From Physcomitrium patens (lineage: Eukaryota > Streptophyta > Bryopsida > Funariales > Funariaceae), in NCBI RefSeq assembly GCF_000002425.4, contig NC_037256.1, positions 18,407,982 to 18,471,981 of the forward strand: 64,000 nucleotides of DNA, written 5' to 3'. Shown in pieces: positions 21,891-36,205 of this stretch. Within the stretch, counting starts at the first letter, position 1. Every line of letters starts with the position of its first letter. The notes below the pieces were generated by a model, which was not told where the DNA came from, searched no databases, and saw only the letters and a program-made list of their open reading frames with translations. A program made the translations under genes and the position numbers.

Positions 21891-24127
21891 TGTATTGGTA
21901 GGACCTAAAATTATATAGAACAACCTTGTGTAAAGGTGACCCTAATCAATACTAATGCAAAGGCATTCTATACTAAGCCGACATAAAATTTGAGTTCTCT
22001 TTATTTTTTTAATCTTTTATACTAATATAATTAGGAAATTATCCACTATGTGATTAACAATAAAATTTTATTGAGCAAAAAAATTCACTTAGTTATATTG
22101 CTAGCCACCTTATTACTTGTTAATAAATTACTAAAAAAAGTCTATAACAACCTTTCTAATCAATCACGAGCTAAGTTTAAAATATAGGATTAAAAGATGA
22201 AGGTTTTATTTATTCCACTACACCTATGTCCTATAAAAAAGATTTGATAAATACCTTTTTTGCTTCTTCTTCTTAGATTCTATCCTCCAATTTCCTTCTC
22301 CTTGCTCCATGCATATGTATTAAAATTGAATAATTTCAAATAAATTAAAAAAGAACTAAGAAACTTATTTGGTTTTTGCTTCCCAAGTGCTAATTTTTTT
22401 TCTTCTTATTCCTTGCTTCTCATCGTAAAATCTTTATTAATTTTATAAATAAAAAATTAAAAGATTATTCAAAAAAGATTTATCTTAAAATATAGCTTTT
22501 TAAATATTTATTTCTTCTTCTTTCTTTTTTTTTCTTTTTTTATTTATTATTGTTATTTTTTTAATATTTATTTTGATTTATTGATAAATTAAGCTTTTTA
22601 AATTATTTTTGGAGAATCCTTTTACTACACTACATCTATGAATAGAAGCGGTGTAGCAAGTAGAGAAGGTAATTAAATCCTTCTACAATTAGAGAATGAT
22701 TACCAATAAGAAATCACAATGATGAAGAGAAGTGATTAAATTCCTCAATCACTAGAAATGGGCTCTCAACAAAGAAATAATAAAAAAAAAGTGAGATGAC
22801 TGTCTTAAAGTAAAGCTCTATTTTTAATGACAAATCCTTGTCTAAGTCTTATTGATTCTAATTCCTAAATAATTCTAAATTTGTACTTAAGTCTTTGTCT
22901 ACTTCACCTTTGAATACCTTCAAGCTCCTTCTTCAATTCCAAGTTCCTGCAAAATAACAAACTACAGCAAAACTAAAAGGTGATACTACCAAAAGATTAA
23001 AAATAATAAAAAATATAATAAAATAAAATAAAATTCCTTCTAAAAAATCCTAAGATTTTTAGAATAAACTTCCTAAAAAAAATATCAAAAATGTAAGCTA
23101 AAATAAATCTCTATTATTTGTAATTTTATTTTAGTTTATAATAAGTAAATTAATTATGTAAATTTTAAAAATTATAGCTATTATTTAAATCTTGATCAAA
23201 TTACTCTTATTCTTTTTAAATCATCTGATTAATTAAAAAAAAAACCTCTATTATTAATTCACACTCAATAATAAATCATTCAAAAAATTAATATCATAAA
23301 AATTTATTTTTTGATCTAATTTATATATATATATTATTTATTATTTATTATTTATTATTATTTATTATTATTTATTAATATTTATTATTATTTTATTTTA
23401 TCTTTAATTAAAATTTATTCATTAAAAAAATCATCCTCGAATAATAATGCATCTTTGAATAACTTTTCATCCATAATATTTTATCTTTGATTTAATTTCA
23501 TCTACAATCTATTCATCAAATATCTTTAAATTTTAAAACTTTGATATAATTTCATCCAATTAAATATCACTTAGTTATGATCTAAGCTTCCTTAGAAATT
23601 TTCAATAAAATTAAAGTACTTTGAGGATGAGTAGATAATCAATCTTAATTTATAATACAAATTTGGGATAAAAAAACTAATATTATGTTGCCACTTTGAA
23701 GCTTATAGTCCACCAACACTAGCATTCACTTTAGGAGATCGCAAGAAATGTTGAGAATGGACAAATTATGAACAATTTATTGATGGATCTTTTACACTTC
23801 AATTGTTAGTTTAGTCAAGTCAAATACAATTTTTTTAGAGTGTCTTTGTATATAGTAATCTTGATTAAGTTAAAATTGGTATATACTTTTCTTTCATCTT
23901 TGAAGTTTATAATATCAAGTCAAGTAATGATTGCATAGTTTCTAAGCATCTCTTTGGCTTTGAACCATGTACCTTTTTTAGCAACAATAGAATCTAAATA
24001 AAAGTAAAGGTAGATCAATGTCAAAATTGCCAGAGACTGAAGATAAATCCTCCAAAAAGACACCTCTATAAATTGATTTTTCTTGAATAGAAAATTAAAA
24101 TTTAACTTTTGATCAAATTCTAAATTG

Positions 24128-24163
<36 letters not shown>

Positions 24164-24310
24164 AATACTAAGCAAATTCTACAACCTATCGCCTAGCAAT
24201 AATTTAGACTCAAAGCAATGAGCTTGATGTCTTTAATGATTGAAAGATCCAAACTTCAACTAAATTGCCTTACAACACTACACTCCACCAGTACCTCAAT
24301 GCCACTAGAG
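21891..24310. other. AT-rich stretch without recognisable genes
   Basis: No coding region could be supported on either strand. It contains a TTATTA-type simple repeat (about 23330-23400) and a poly-A run (24129-24161). It is probably old repeat debris. Confidence 0.5.
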
Positions 24311-24838
24311 TGTCACAAATATACATATTAATTCTAATATTTATTTATATGATTAAGTAGAAGTAGGTAAAATAGATCTATTTCATTGCATTTTTTAGAA
24401 AAGCTTTTTAGAAGCTCTATTGACATTGCTTTGATTTTATATGCATTAGTAGTTGATTGATAGATTAGAAATTTGATCAAGAAATTAACCATATCTTAAT
24501 AACTTACAAAACAAGTTAATTATGTGGCATATATATAAGAAACTTACCTTACAAGTTAAGATATGTATCTTGCAAAGTCAACATGTTTAGGAGGCCCTAC
24601 AGAACATTACTATATAGTTCTTAATTAAATAGTATATATGGAAACAAGAATGAAGCCTTCTTCATTCTTGTCAATGCCTTTTGAGTTCCTAGTCTTATTT
24701 CATGACTATCTAGACTTCTTGTCTTTGGAAATAGCCATTTTAGTTTAATATATTATCGTCTTTGTATGTTTTTTAGTCTTTTTAAGTGATACAAAAGTAT
24801 ATTGAGGATTTCTTTCTTTGAGATTCATATCTTTCATA
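24311..24838 (+). repeat. Family E 5' LTR
   Basis: Begins TGTCACAAATATACATATT. A TATATATGG box (24633-24641) lies about 30 bp before ATTCTTGTCAA (24664-24674), which matches the R-start position of the self-primed relatives. Homologues lie at 29655, 41711, 42460, 50170, 51050 and 53010. Confidence 0.8.
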
Positions 24839-27800
24839 GTTTAGTTTGAAAGTTAGATTATTATTCTTATCTTATATTAGAAATGAGTGAATTATTTTAC
24901 TTTATTATTGTATTTGGAGGTTACTAATTACCTATCTTTAAACAAATAGTTTAGTTTTTTAACACTATTTTTTTTTAAAGAGAATGAATTACCTCTCTTT
25001 ATAAAAAAATTCATTTGATATTAAAAATTATAGATTATTCTCTTCTAATTTAACTTTTAAATTGTTTTTTGAATTATCTATGAAAAAAAAGATTATGGAT
25101 GCTACTTTAAGTAGAAATCAAAATAAATTTGTAATTATTACAAGACCTTATAAGTTTATTAATACTCTAAGAATAGAAATTTTACATATTATTAATATAA
25201 ATCATAAAGGTACTATTTCTATAGATATGAAAGGAGTTCAAAATCTGTACCAAAAAGTTGTGCAGATGAAAGAAGCAAGTAGATTAGACTCATATCTAAA
25301 TTCAAAAAATCTTGTGTCTACAAGCAGAAGGGAGGCAAAGATCAATATGCTTGATAAGTTTGATGGCACAAGATCAAAATTTTGAATATTTCTACAACAA
25401 ATTAAGTACTATTTAAGGTTGCACCTTTTCTGATACCTTAATGGATTTACTCAAGTTAGGTTCATAGGTGCTCTTCTATTTAGAGGTATTCTTTATTGAC
25501 TTGCATTTTAGATAGAAAAGGATTTATGACTCTTTTATGATTTGAATTCATTCATAGAAGTGTTTATGGCACATTTGAAAAAAGTGATTGAGAAAGAGAA
25601 ACAACAACCAAGCTTGTATTGCTATGACAAGAATTACAGTCAGCTACCATATATACTATTGAATTCCAAAACTTGCTTATAATATATACTATAATAAAAA
25701 ATTCCTTATCAATCAATTCCATATATGTTGAAGGATATTATCAAAGATTTATTATTAACAATACCAAAAGTGAATTCTTTAGAATAATTTATTACTCAAG
25801 TTATTCCATGCAATAATTGATTATTTGAAAGGCATCAAGAACAAAGATTTGGCTAAAGACAAACAAATCAAGTAATAATAGTGATTCTCAATTTGATAAA
25901 AACTTATTCATCAAGACCAAAATAAATGTAAATAAATATAGTATATTTTAAATTTCTCATAAAATAAAAAATAGATTTGACATTGTCAAGATGGTTTTTC
26001 CTCATATTATAGAGAAGCTAAATACACCACTCTATATTATATAAAGAAGCAATGTAATCATAAAATGAAGAGTATGATTGCCAAAGAAGAGAATATGTCA
26101 AAAAATAAATTTTTTTAGCTATTATAGGAATTGTGTGACTGAAATCATATGCATCACTTAATAAAGATCATATTCTCTCTTTAGATCCTTCACTTTATTT
26201 TACAATAGATGTATGTTTAGGACCTAAAATTACAAAGTTTTTGCATTATTACATTTAGGAGCCTCAATCTATTTTATAGATGAAGATTTTGTGAAAAAAA
26301 TAAGAAGATTTTACTAATTAAAAGAACTAAATTTGTATATATAGAAGTCAAAGATTGTTATCTGTTTTCTTTTGGAGATATTATCCATAAAATTATTCCT
26401 TTAGACATAGCAATTAAAGATCATAATAATATAGTAATATTTAATATGATAAGATTTATTTTAAATATGGTTATTTTAGGATTATTATGATTAAAAAAAT
26501 ATAATCCTCAAATAAATTAGATTTCTTATAATCTTAATTTTTTTAATAGTTTAATTTAAAATTCCATAATTCAAGTAGAAATACATAAGTTTAGTATATT
26601 AAAATCCTTATTAGTAGGTAAAAAAGCTTTTATGTATGCAAAAAAGAAGGATCATCTTTTGCTATAAATGTCATGTCTATTTTTTATGATATGAAGATAT
26701 CAAATAGTATTTCTAATCAGTATCAAGATTTTCAAGATATCTTTCAAAAGAAAAATGCAGATATTTTTTCAAAGCATCATTCCAATGATTGTTCAATTGA
26801 TCTACAAGAAGGAGCTCAACCGCCATTTGGATCAATCTGTAGCTTATTATAATATAAGTTGGCTGCACTAAAAGAATACATTGATGAGAATTTGGCCAAA
26901 AACTTTATATACCATTTAAAATCTATAGCAAAACATCCTATCTTATTTGTGGAGAAAAATAATAGATCTTTGTAGATGTATATAAATTATTAAAGACTTA
27001 AAAAGATCACTATAAAAAATAGTTAACTCTTACCTCTGATTTCAAAAAAAATTGATCAACTCTATGAAACAAAGAACTATACAAAAATAGACCTACAAAG
27101 AACATACAACTTAGTCAGTATTAATGAAGGAGATAAATAGAAGACTTCTTTTTAAATTAAATATGGACATTTTGAATATATTGTCATACCTTTTGGACTT
27201 ACAAAAGCTCCAGTTGCTTTTCAATATCTCAAGAATGACATTTTTTGTGAATTTCTTGATGATTATCTAGTCTATTATTTAGATAATATTTTAATCTATT
27301 CTAAATATATATATAAATAAATAAACAAATAAATAATACATATTTATCATATATTACAAAAACTTAGTAAGATAGGATTATATGCCAAGATAAAAAAAAT
27401 GTGTATTTTATATTATTTAAGTTGATTTTTTAACATACTTTATTTCTAATAAAGGCTTAGTAATAGATTTAAAAAAGATTTAGGCTATCATAGATTGAAA
27501 GATTTCAAAAATAATAAGAAATGTGCAATATTTTTTGGACTTCATCAATTACTTCCAAATTTTCATGACGAACTTTTCTTAAGTTACTATTCTTCTTACA
27601 CATTTGACTTCTAAAGACAAACTTTAGTAGAGCAAAGAAGCTAAAGCAACTTCTGAAGCCTAAAAGATAGTATTTATTTTGACATTAATTTTATATTATA
27701 TTGATTTTTTCAAGGCATTCTTCAAAGAAAAAAATACATCAAAATTTATTATAAGTGATATTTTGTCACAAATAGAAGAAAATAATAATTTATATCTAAT

Positions 27801-28101
27801 AGCTTTCTATTCTTAGAAATTTTTAACTATCAAGATTAACTATGAGATTTACAATAAAGAAATTCTTTTAATTATGGATTCATTTCAAAAATATCATCAT
27901 TATCTAGAAGTTGCCTTGAGCCTAATCATCATGTATATAGATCACAAGAATCTCAATTACTATATATTGATATGTATTTTGAATTATTACTAAGCTTATT
28001 GGAATATATCTTTATTAAAATTTGATTTTAAGATCACTTCTAATCCAAAAAACAACAAGGTTTCTTAGACACCTTTTCTAGATAGTTTTATCTTGTAACA
28101 G

Positions 28102-28132
<31 letters not shown>

Positions 28133-29654
28133 CATCTTTAAATTAACATAAAATGGTTTTTTTGAAGCCAAATCAATTTTACCTTCAAGCAATAAAATCA
28201 ACATCAAATTTTTATTCAACCTTTGTCAAGAAAATTCAATCAATTATGTTCTTTGATATTTTTTTTTATAATATTAAAAATAACTCTTCAAAGTCACATC
28301 ATACTACTAAATTCAAATTTAAGAATAATCTATTCTATTTTGAGGAAAAATTATAATTTTTAGAAGATAAAACATGGTTACATGTTCTTTAGGCTTGTCA
28401 CAACTTTCTAGTAAGCAAATATCTTAGATACAACAAAACTTTGGAGCTAATATTAAGAATTTTTTAGTGGCCTCAAATATAGAAGGTAATCAAAGACTTT
28501 GTAAAATCATGTGATATTTGTTCAAGATCCAAAACTCCTTGTTATCAACATTATAGACTTCTTTAGCCATTACTTATTCCAAAACAACCATGGTCTTTTA
28601 TTTCTATAGATTTCATCACAGATATTCTTGTCTTAGATTTGTATGATTTTATATTTGTGATAGTAGATCATTTTACTAAGTTGGAATATTTTTTTATTAT
28701 GTCAATGATATATTTTTTTTATTGTGTAAAGAAATAGCTAAATATTCCTTAACAACATCTAGTGCTATTATGGATTGCCAAAAGATATCATATTAGATAG
28801 AAAAATATAATTTGTATCAAGATTTTGAAGAACCTTTTTTAAGATATTGAAGGTAGATATAAAATTATCTTTGAATTTTCATCTTTAAATTAATAGATAA
28901 ACAAAACAAGTAAATCAAATTCTAGAGTAGTATTTAAAATATACTATTAATTATCATTAAGATGATTGGACAATTCTTTTCTCATTAGCAAAGATTGCAT
29001 ATAATAATTTGGTACATTCTTCTATTCAATAAACAACTTTCTTTGCCAATTATGGTTATCATTTACAACTTGATACTTTTGACTTTTTAAAAGTTGATAA
29101 TCTTGTAACAAAGATTGGACAAAATATTTGTTAGAGCTACATATAACAACAATGGCAAAGTGAAAGGAAGCTTAAGAACATCAAAAGTTCAATGTGGATG
29201 CCTATTACAAGGGATAATCATAATTCAATATAGGAAAGAAAATATGATTACTTCATTGTAATATTAAGACTACTTGTCTAATACAAGATAAGTTGGAGTA
29301 TTGTAGGCTTGGATTTTTTCCTATTTGTAACCAAGTCAATCTTGTTGTTTATTGATTACATCTATTGAAGTCTATGAAGATCCATCTTGTATTCCACATA
29401 TCACTTCTTCAACCATATAAAACAGTGAATATCTTGAGAAGAAGACATATGCCACCTCTTTTTATAAAAATAGATAATAATTAAGAATTTGAGGCAAAAT
29501 AAATCTTAAATTTAAGGTAGAATAAAACAAATTAAAATATCTTATTTATTGCCATAGATATGATATTAATAAATGTATATGGGAGCTAACAAAGAAACTT
29601 GCAAATATAGTAAAGAAGGTTGAGGCTTTTCAACAACAATATCTCTCAAATCTA

Positions 29655-30020
29655 AGATAAACTTGGTAAAAAAATTAATTATGTATTGATAGCTTCCAAA
29701 ACAAGCTAACTATATAGTACACATATAGAAAACTTATTTGGCAAGTTAAGATATGTGTTTTGTAAAGTCAATATGTTTTGAAGGCCCTATTGAACATCAA
29801 CATATAGCTCTTATTTAGATAGTACATATAGAGATGAGAGTGAAGCCTTCTTCACTTTTATCAATGTCTTTCTAGTCTCTAGTCTTATAAGAAGACTTTA
29901 TAGTCTTCTTGTCTTTGGCAATAGCCATTCTATTTCAACATATTACCATCTTTGAGTAATTTGTTAGTCTTTTTGAATAATACAAGAGTGTATTGAGGAT
30001 TTTTTTCTTCAATATTCATG
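29655..30020 (+). repeat. Family E 3' LTR, truncated at its start
   Basis: Homologous to 24480-24838. It begins immediately after the chromodomain region, so there is no room for the extra ORF seen in the young relative. Confidence 0.7.
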
Positions 30021-31530
30021 TCTTTAATATATAGCTACTACTATATTATAGCCAAGCCTTGCAACAATTAAAAAATCTATAATACTATTTATACCACAAT
30101 TCAAATATAGAACTATATAAGATAGAAGATAGAAAATATTAGCACCACTTACTTCTACATCAATATTAAGCACCTTTGATCTACTACATCACCAACATAT
30201 GCCTCTAGAATTGATGACAAATCAGTAAATATTCTCAACATAAAACAAAAATCGCTTCAATTTGCTATTGAAAAAAGATTCCAATTTAATAAAGTACAAC
30301 ATTAATAATACAATGGTTGAAAGCAATCACACATCTACCATACAACCACTGCAATTTGTATAGCACTTTTTTAAAGCCCTATTAAAGATCAAATTTCAAA
30401 GAAAGACCAATGAGGGTCTTAGCAACTTCAATGCAATATTCTTGAATAAAATCACTACAAACAACAAAAAAATAAATAACTAGAGACTATATGGCAGAAG
30501 CATTAATATTGCAAAAATTCAAGCACTACAAGAAGAACATGATCCAAGCCTTCACAATACTATTACCACAAAATATATATATATATATATATACAAAATA
30601 AAAATAAAAATGATTTAAAGCTAAATTATTGACACTAGCTTGCTCTAGCTAACAAGTACATTATAATTCATTACATCAATGCCAACATCGCAACCAAATT
30701 TGCGCCACTTATAAGTTGATTAAATGTATGCTTTTGTTTAGACTTTGGATCTTGCAACAATATCCCACACAATGAAAAACACATAAATCAATTTTAGTAC
30801 CACACAACAATCAACTATTGAATCTAATAATTGTTCAAACATCACAATGCCAATGTCAGGCAGCACCACAATAAAAACCATAGTATCAATGGAGTCCTAG
30901 CTTGTAATACAACAATTGAATTGACAACAATCTGGTTAACATAGTATTATTTTGAACCATAAGCACAGCATTGCATAGGCACTCCAACCGCATCATTATA
31001 TAGGCACTCCTTGCTTTCATCGTAGGAACAAAAAATAGAGCCATTGCAAATTGAAGACAATTGCCACCTTATATGATTATAGCCATGGCACCTCCATCTA
31101 CCAAACAAAAAAAACCAAATAGTAATACACAATGGCTAGTACCCACTTCTCAAATATTTGGAGCTTTACTCTATATAGAAAAATAAGAAAAAAAAAAAAA
31201 AAAAAAAAAAAAATAGGAGAATGCAATGAAGATCTAGAACTACCCTGGATCCAAGTGGCCTCTTCAAAGATTTTCAATTGACATGCATCGAGCTAATAAA
31301 AATTCTTCCTTGTCTTTTCTTTTCACTATTTTTTTTTTCTTTTTTCTTTTTTTCTTTTCTTCCTTATTCTTTCTTTTCTACTTTTCTTTTTTCTCTCAAT
31401 CTTCTTCTTTTTTCTTCTTTTTTCTCTCAACCTTTCTATTTTATTTGTTTAAAACTACTATTGTGTTTTTTCTTTTTCTTTTTGAATTGCTTTGAATCAA
31501 AGATTCTACTTTAGCTTCTAGCCTAATTAA
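30021..31530. other. AT-rich stretch, no gene seen
   Basis: Rich in CAA-type words, with a TA repeat (30575-30593), a poly-A run (31188-31213) and a 200-base T-rich tract (31310-31490). No coding region is supported. Composition changes abruptly at about 31.53 kb. Confidence 0.5.
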
Positions 31531-34153
31531 ATATTCAATCCTATTGAGCATGACCAGTTAAATCCCAATGTCCAGGTTTGCAGGATATAAGTTCTCCACC
31601 AGGACTTGTCTAGCGTGAGCATGAGGAGCTTTTGGATAATTGTCGGTTGATGGCTCATAATCTGAAAGAACCCTCGGCTTAGATCTCAGCCTACGCCCAC
31701 CCAATCATTGACATGTTTTTACAGAGTGTCTACCCAACTAGCAATGACTATCGGGGGTTGCTTACCTCCTACAAAGTACGCCACAATTGCGTGCTTCTGG
31801 AAGTATTTAGAGTCCTTTCTGACATGAGAGCTCCTCCGACGTTTCATTGCGACCCCTATCTGTGCCTGAAGGATGCATTTCACAAGTTCCTCATCTCCAA
31901 CCGGAGCGACCTTGGGAAACTATTATTCCAGATTGCTTCCAAATAATATTAGGAGTGATGTCGATGACTGGGGTTTAAAGTGTGGCACTGCTGATTGCTC
32001 TTTGGTATGCCCTACAATGAACCAATTTCTCTTTAAAGAATGAATGATTTTAGTTGCAGATGGTTATTTATGTATATATATATATATATATATACAGGTT
32101 AGGAGACAATAGACACCAGAGCACCAGTTACTACTTGAGAGTGCTGCATAGCTACGACTGGATAGAGAACAGACAGCTAGGCAATCGTTTCGGAGATCAC
32201 ATACCAGTTCCTTGTTGGTCATCAGGATCACGAGAAGCACCTGCACCCAATAATTAACAAACATGGGATTTCTATAAGATGCGAATTGTGATGGAGATCT
32301 GTGTGTCGGAAACATTGGAATGAACCAAGTGCGTCGCAAGCTAAGAAATAGCCTTCACCCATGTCCTTCATTACCACTTTGCAACTATGATCTTTTTCTA
32401 TGGTTTTCCAAGAGAACAATGGAGATGGGTCTTCCAGAACCTGCTCAATTTTTGACGTGGCAATACGACAATTTACAGGGACTTTTGAGAATTGTCTCAC
32501 AGCTGTAGGATATGGGGCCAGCGCACAGGCCGACAACAAAATTCTGCAAGTCGAAGCCTGTCTTTGATTTGTCAAGACCATGCGTGCTGTAAGCGCTGAA
32601 CAGAATAAACTTCAATTTAAATTAGCCGAATTGGAAATTGGGTCAGGTGGAGAGCACTGCCGGCATCGTGATGAGACTGGGTCCCTGGTAACTTAGTCAA
32701 CCAGGGGCCCAGCCTGCATCAGATTATCGTGTAGCGAAGTGTACTCTAAAGCTTCTCAGACACATGAACGACCCCGAATGCGACAGGTTCTCCAGAAACT
32801 AAGAGAATGGTGCGCTATTCCGTGCACTCACCAGCGGAGCTGCGGTGGCAAACAGTGTACTGACGAATGTACACTGCAAGTTCGGAACTTCTCAGTTGTA
32901 ACTTGTGGCCCTATTGTACCAAATACAAGATCATATGACAAGAACTGCATCTCGGAATTTCACGTCGCGCTGCTGTGGTGATATCACTAGTGCGTGGAGC
33001 CCAAGCCACGAAATTAGGGAGCTTCTTGCGCTTAGTTAAGATTGGAACAAATCGAAATTTAACAATAATGTACAATGGCAACATCATGATGTGCCTAGTT
33101 TGAAACGGGACCTTAGTATAAAATTGGGACAAACAATGGTGACAACAAGCAAACAGGTTTTCATGTCCATGAAAGGAAGATGCGATCGTTCCTGGCCAAC
33201 AGGAGCTTTCAAGGCGTCACATCTCGCACTGCTGAAAGAGCCCTGTTACTTAATGAAATCTGCAGTTTTTACTGAATCATGTAATTTGCAGGAGGGGGCT
33301 AAAATCATGTAACGTTAACAGTCACAATCAAACAAACATGGTTGTTTAGCGCGTAGACACTATCACAAGTTTAAAGATCTGGGTAGTAAGCGTATCCTGG
33401 GTGAAAGCTCCGTTTCAACACTAGACACAATAGCCACAGAAATTTCCTAGTACTTCGTTTGCAACCACAATGGATTACTAAAATTTGACCAAATATAGTA
33501 CAAACTTAGTGGTAATTCGTCTGCTTCAAAACCCCCAGTCTCTGGGCTTGAAACCGGACCCGTCGCTCGACTAGCTTACGTATCTTCTTTCATGGTCCTG
33601 TAGGTTTAGGGCCATGGGAAAAGATAGGTGAACCAGTTGAAAGTCTAGCTTCAGGATGAAAACAGTGTTGTGAGGCCTGATGGTATTCAGCAGTGAATCT
33701 TTTCACAGGAGACTTGGAAACGAATAGTAAAATACCTGCTTCCAACACTTGGGCGTACCACCAATTGAACGAAAAGAAGAGAAGATACGAAGACACGAAA
33801 TTTTATTGAAGTAATCGTCGCAAATTGTATCAATAAAATATGGGATATCAATAAAGCGATGCAATCGCGAAATGTATAACAACCCACTCTCCTTCAAAAG
33901 TGTGAAGACAATTGAGCACCTAGCAAGTGATCCAATACATGCTGCTAGAAGTAGTAGAACAGGCATTTAAAAGCAACTGATGTCATACTAATTAACTCTA
34001 AACAACAGGTCGAGACGATTGAGCTATTGAACTTGGAGGGAAACATCCCACACTAAGACCCTGCTAAAGGGTTAGCAAAACACTGTATCATGTAGCCCGG
34101 GTAACCCACGATCGACTACCTAACATCAACTCAAGCACATGTTAATCACACCC
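31531..34153. other. Left part of gene island, unassigned
   Basis: Balanced base composition and no match to the repeat families in the window. A 78-codon open frame at 31713-31946 (plus) is the best protein-like stretch. A kinase C-terminus-like phrase (HERPRMRQVLQKL) appears near 32760 without context. A TA repeat lies at 32073-32094. It may hold UTRs, decayed genes or promoters; I cannot decide. Confidence 0.4.
31713..31946 (+). CDS. Short unidentified open frame
   Basis: 78 codons starting MFLQSVYPTSNDYRGLL and ending KLLFQIASK. The composition is that of a globular protein, with hydrophobic segments (NCVLLEVFRVLSDM) and a Cys/His pair (FHCDPYLCLKD). It lies within the compositional island, not in the AT-rich repeats. 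I recognise no family. Protein-like sequence seems to continue upstream in the same frame (HEELLDNCRLMAHNLKEP) across one stop, so it may be the last exon or a remnant of a host gene. Low confidence. Confidence 0.25.
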   Translation: MFLQSVYPTSNDYRGLLTSYKVRHNCVLLEVFRVLSDMRAPPTFHCDPYLCLKDAFHKFLISNRSDLGKLLFQIASK

Positions 34154-36205
34154 CTAGTTTTCAGTCTTGGCCTCTTCAGGTGCATCAGCCTTCTCGGCTT
34201 TTGAGCCCACCTTCAACTTATCCAAAAGATCTGCAGCCTCATCAGCCTCTTCGTCCTTCTCCTCTGTCTTGCTGGATGCCTTTTCTTGGGCGGCCTCGTA
34301 CACATCCTTGAATTTTTGAGCGCCTATCAACACAACGAACATGAGACTAGGGGAAAAGCTCAAAAAGTCACAATACAATACAATTGTCACTTGAATGAAT
34401 GCTAAGAAAGAGGGGTCAAAACAAGCAGGTAATGAATCCTCACTAAGAAAGAGAAGCAGCCTTCATGACAATCACTATCAAAGCAGGGAAATTGGACTGA
34501 AATGCAAGTTGTGGAGGTGTCAGAAAAGCGAACCATTCTGTACAAGTGGGAGTGAAAAATAACGTGGCAAGAGTTCTATTGTTAGACATGATAGTAGAAG
34601 CGAGTAGATAAATGATAGTGACTACTTACTTTCAACGCTGCCAAATCGCATGCAGAAAAGCTCCTCTTTTAATTCACCATCTGAGTAATCCCGAGCATGC
34701 CAGACCCAAGTCTTATCGCTACCAGCGTGCTCTTGCAGTTGCGTAGATGACGAGACTGCAATATACAGTTTTTCAGGTCAGTCCAGGTGATCTCGATGGT
34801 GTCCTGGAAGTGTGCCTCAGAAAGGTCATAATCAGAAATAGGAAGCCCGTCCTTCAACCACCTAGTCTACAACCACACTTTCACTAAGGTTCTGCACAGA
34901 ATTATCTCTCACCAGATAACTTCTTTATCATTTTTTTTACTTACCCATGTGGTTGGCACAGATCTTAAGGGTCCTGTTCTGTCGCATTAGCAATCGAACC
35001 TTTCCAGTTGTCTTGTGCTCCAGGATCTTCACCTGACCAACACCTCTCTCTTTCCACTGTGTTCCCTCCTTATCAAATCGATACAGCTTAGCCTTCCTGC
35101 ATCAAACCATATAAAATAAATTACTTCAATCTTAACTATACATTCCGAATTCGACAATAAGTTGCGGCATCAAGTCCTAGAATATAGACATAATTTGATT
35201 ACAATAAGTATCGATGCACGCACGGAATCAATCAGAACACTCGAGATAATGCTGTGCTAGACACAACCAGTCCAGAGCTCTAAGCCGAAGGTCGTCGATA
35301 GAAATGGCACTCCAATGACTTCTGTCTGCTTTACATTTCAATAAAACTAGGGTAATAAAGCCATCCGCTAATAAATTGACCAAAATAACATTCCAAGTAT
35401 GAGAATCATTTGAAGTAATTTCAAGGTTTGGAAAATAATTACTTCATCAAAAATGCGTGCTTCAGGAAGTGTTTATACAAAATAGGAGAAAAAGAGGAAG
35501 ATGATGCCTACTGTGAAGTTTGTTTTGTAAAAGATGATCCAACTGCGATTTCTTTGCATATATCTGTAGTTAACCTTACTGAAAGAGTTCTCACTGTTGA
35601 TTTCTAAAATATATAGTGCGAATAAACACAATCCAGTGCAAAAAAATGGTTCCAAATACTGTAAACTCTGTAAAATAATCATCATCTGGTGATTTATCTA
35701 CCTGTAAGAGAAATAAAAAATAAATAAAAACCCTGAATTAATCAACAGATTCAATCAACGTAATAGACCGTGAAGTTCTACGCGCTGCGAAAATAACAAT
35801 TGAGGAACCAACCAATGGGCTAAACATTTGTACACTATGATAATCAGCATACAACTCAATACGAACACAACAAGCAATCCTCTAAGAGTTCACCAGCTAC
35901 AGGAATCCGTCACAGCTCTGACCCTTACACCCCCAAGGGAGAACAAATCCGATGTTCGGCTAGGAAACCTGAACCTCTCTTCTTACAAGGGTAAGGCGGA
36001 GCTCAACTCACATATCAATTAGCACGTCCTCATTCTCCTCGCCGGTGATAACGGCAACTTCCTGCAGCGTCACGATAGGAGCGATCTGAGCACCAGTATC
36101 CTCTTCCTCACCAGCCTTCGAGACTTCGTCGGATCCCTCCGCAGTGGCTCCCGAGGAAGTGGCCTCCTCTACCTCGCGCACATCCTTCTCATCGTCACCG
36201 GCCAT
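34154..36205 (-). CDS. RANBP1: Ran-binding protein 1 (RanBP1)
   Basis: Coding exons on the minus strand: 36205-36012, 35096-34945, 34755-34630 and 34323-34154, giving 213 codons plus stop. All three introns are GT-AG and all phases agree. The protein binds Ran-GTP in the cytosol and stimulates RanGAP-driven GTP hydrolysis after nuclear export. Residues 1-40 are an acidic, disordered leader. The Ran-binding domain follows (about 42-175): [33 protein letters not shown] (68-85), [39 protein letters not shown] and [19 protein letters not shown]. The C-terminal tail is Lys/Glu/Ala-rich ([19 protein letters not shown]), as in plant RanBP1. Length is usual for the family. The start ATG at 36205 begins MAGDDEKDV. 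Intron 1 is about 0.9 kb and shows no other gene. Confidence 0.93.

Larger units (their letters stand above)
24311..30020 (+). mobile_element. Family E gypsy chromovirus fossil
   Basis: 5' LTR 24311-24838 (starts TGTCACAAATATAC), leader with decayed GGATTACCC-type repeats (24885-25045), gag from about 25080, protease near 26200-26520, RT near 26760-27560, RNase H near 27600-28000, integrase near 28380-29400, chromodomain near 29490-29650, and a 3' LTR lacking its first part (29655-30020). The same domain order and many of the same protein words as the 14.6-kb element show they are relatives. Very old: many breaks, and most substitutions run toward A/T. Confidence 0.85.

Noticed and set aside
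31278-31514. Phe/Ser-rich frames of about 75 codons
   Set aside because: They translate a T-rich low-complexity tract.
32739-32981. Kinase C-terminus-like phrase HERPRMRQVLQKLREW
   Set aside because: No upstream kinase motifs (glycine loop, HRD, DFG) could be found on this strand within several kb; probably chance or a tiny remnant.
33590-33966. Overlapping minus-strand open frames downstream of RanBP1
   Set aside because: No recognised protein features, and two frames overlap each other; no splice-supported connection to RanBP1.
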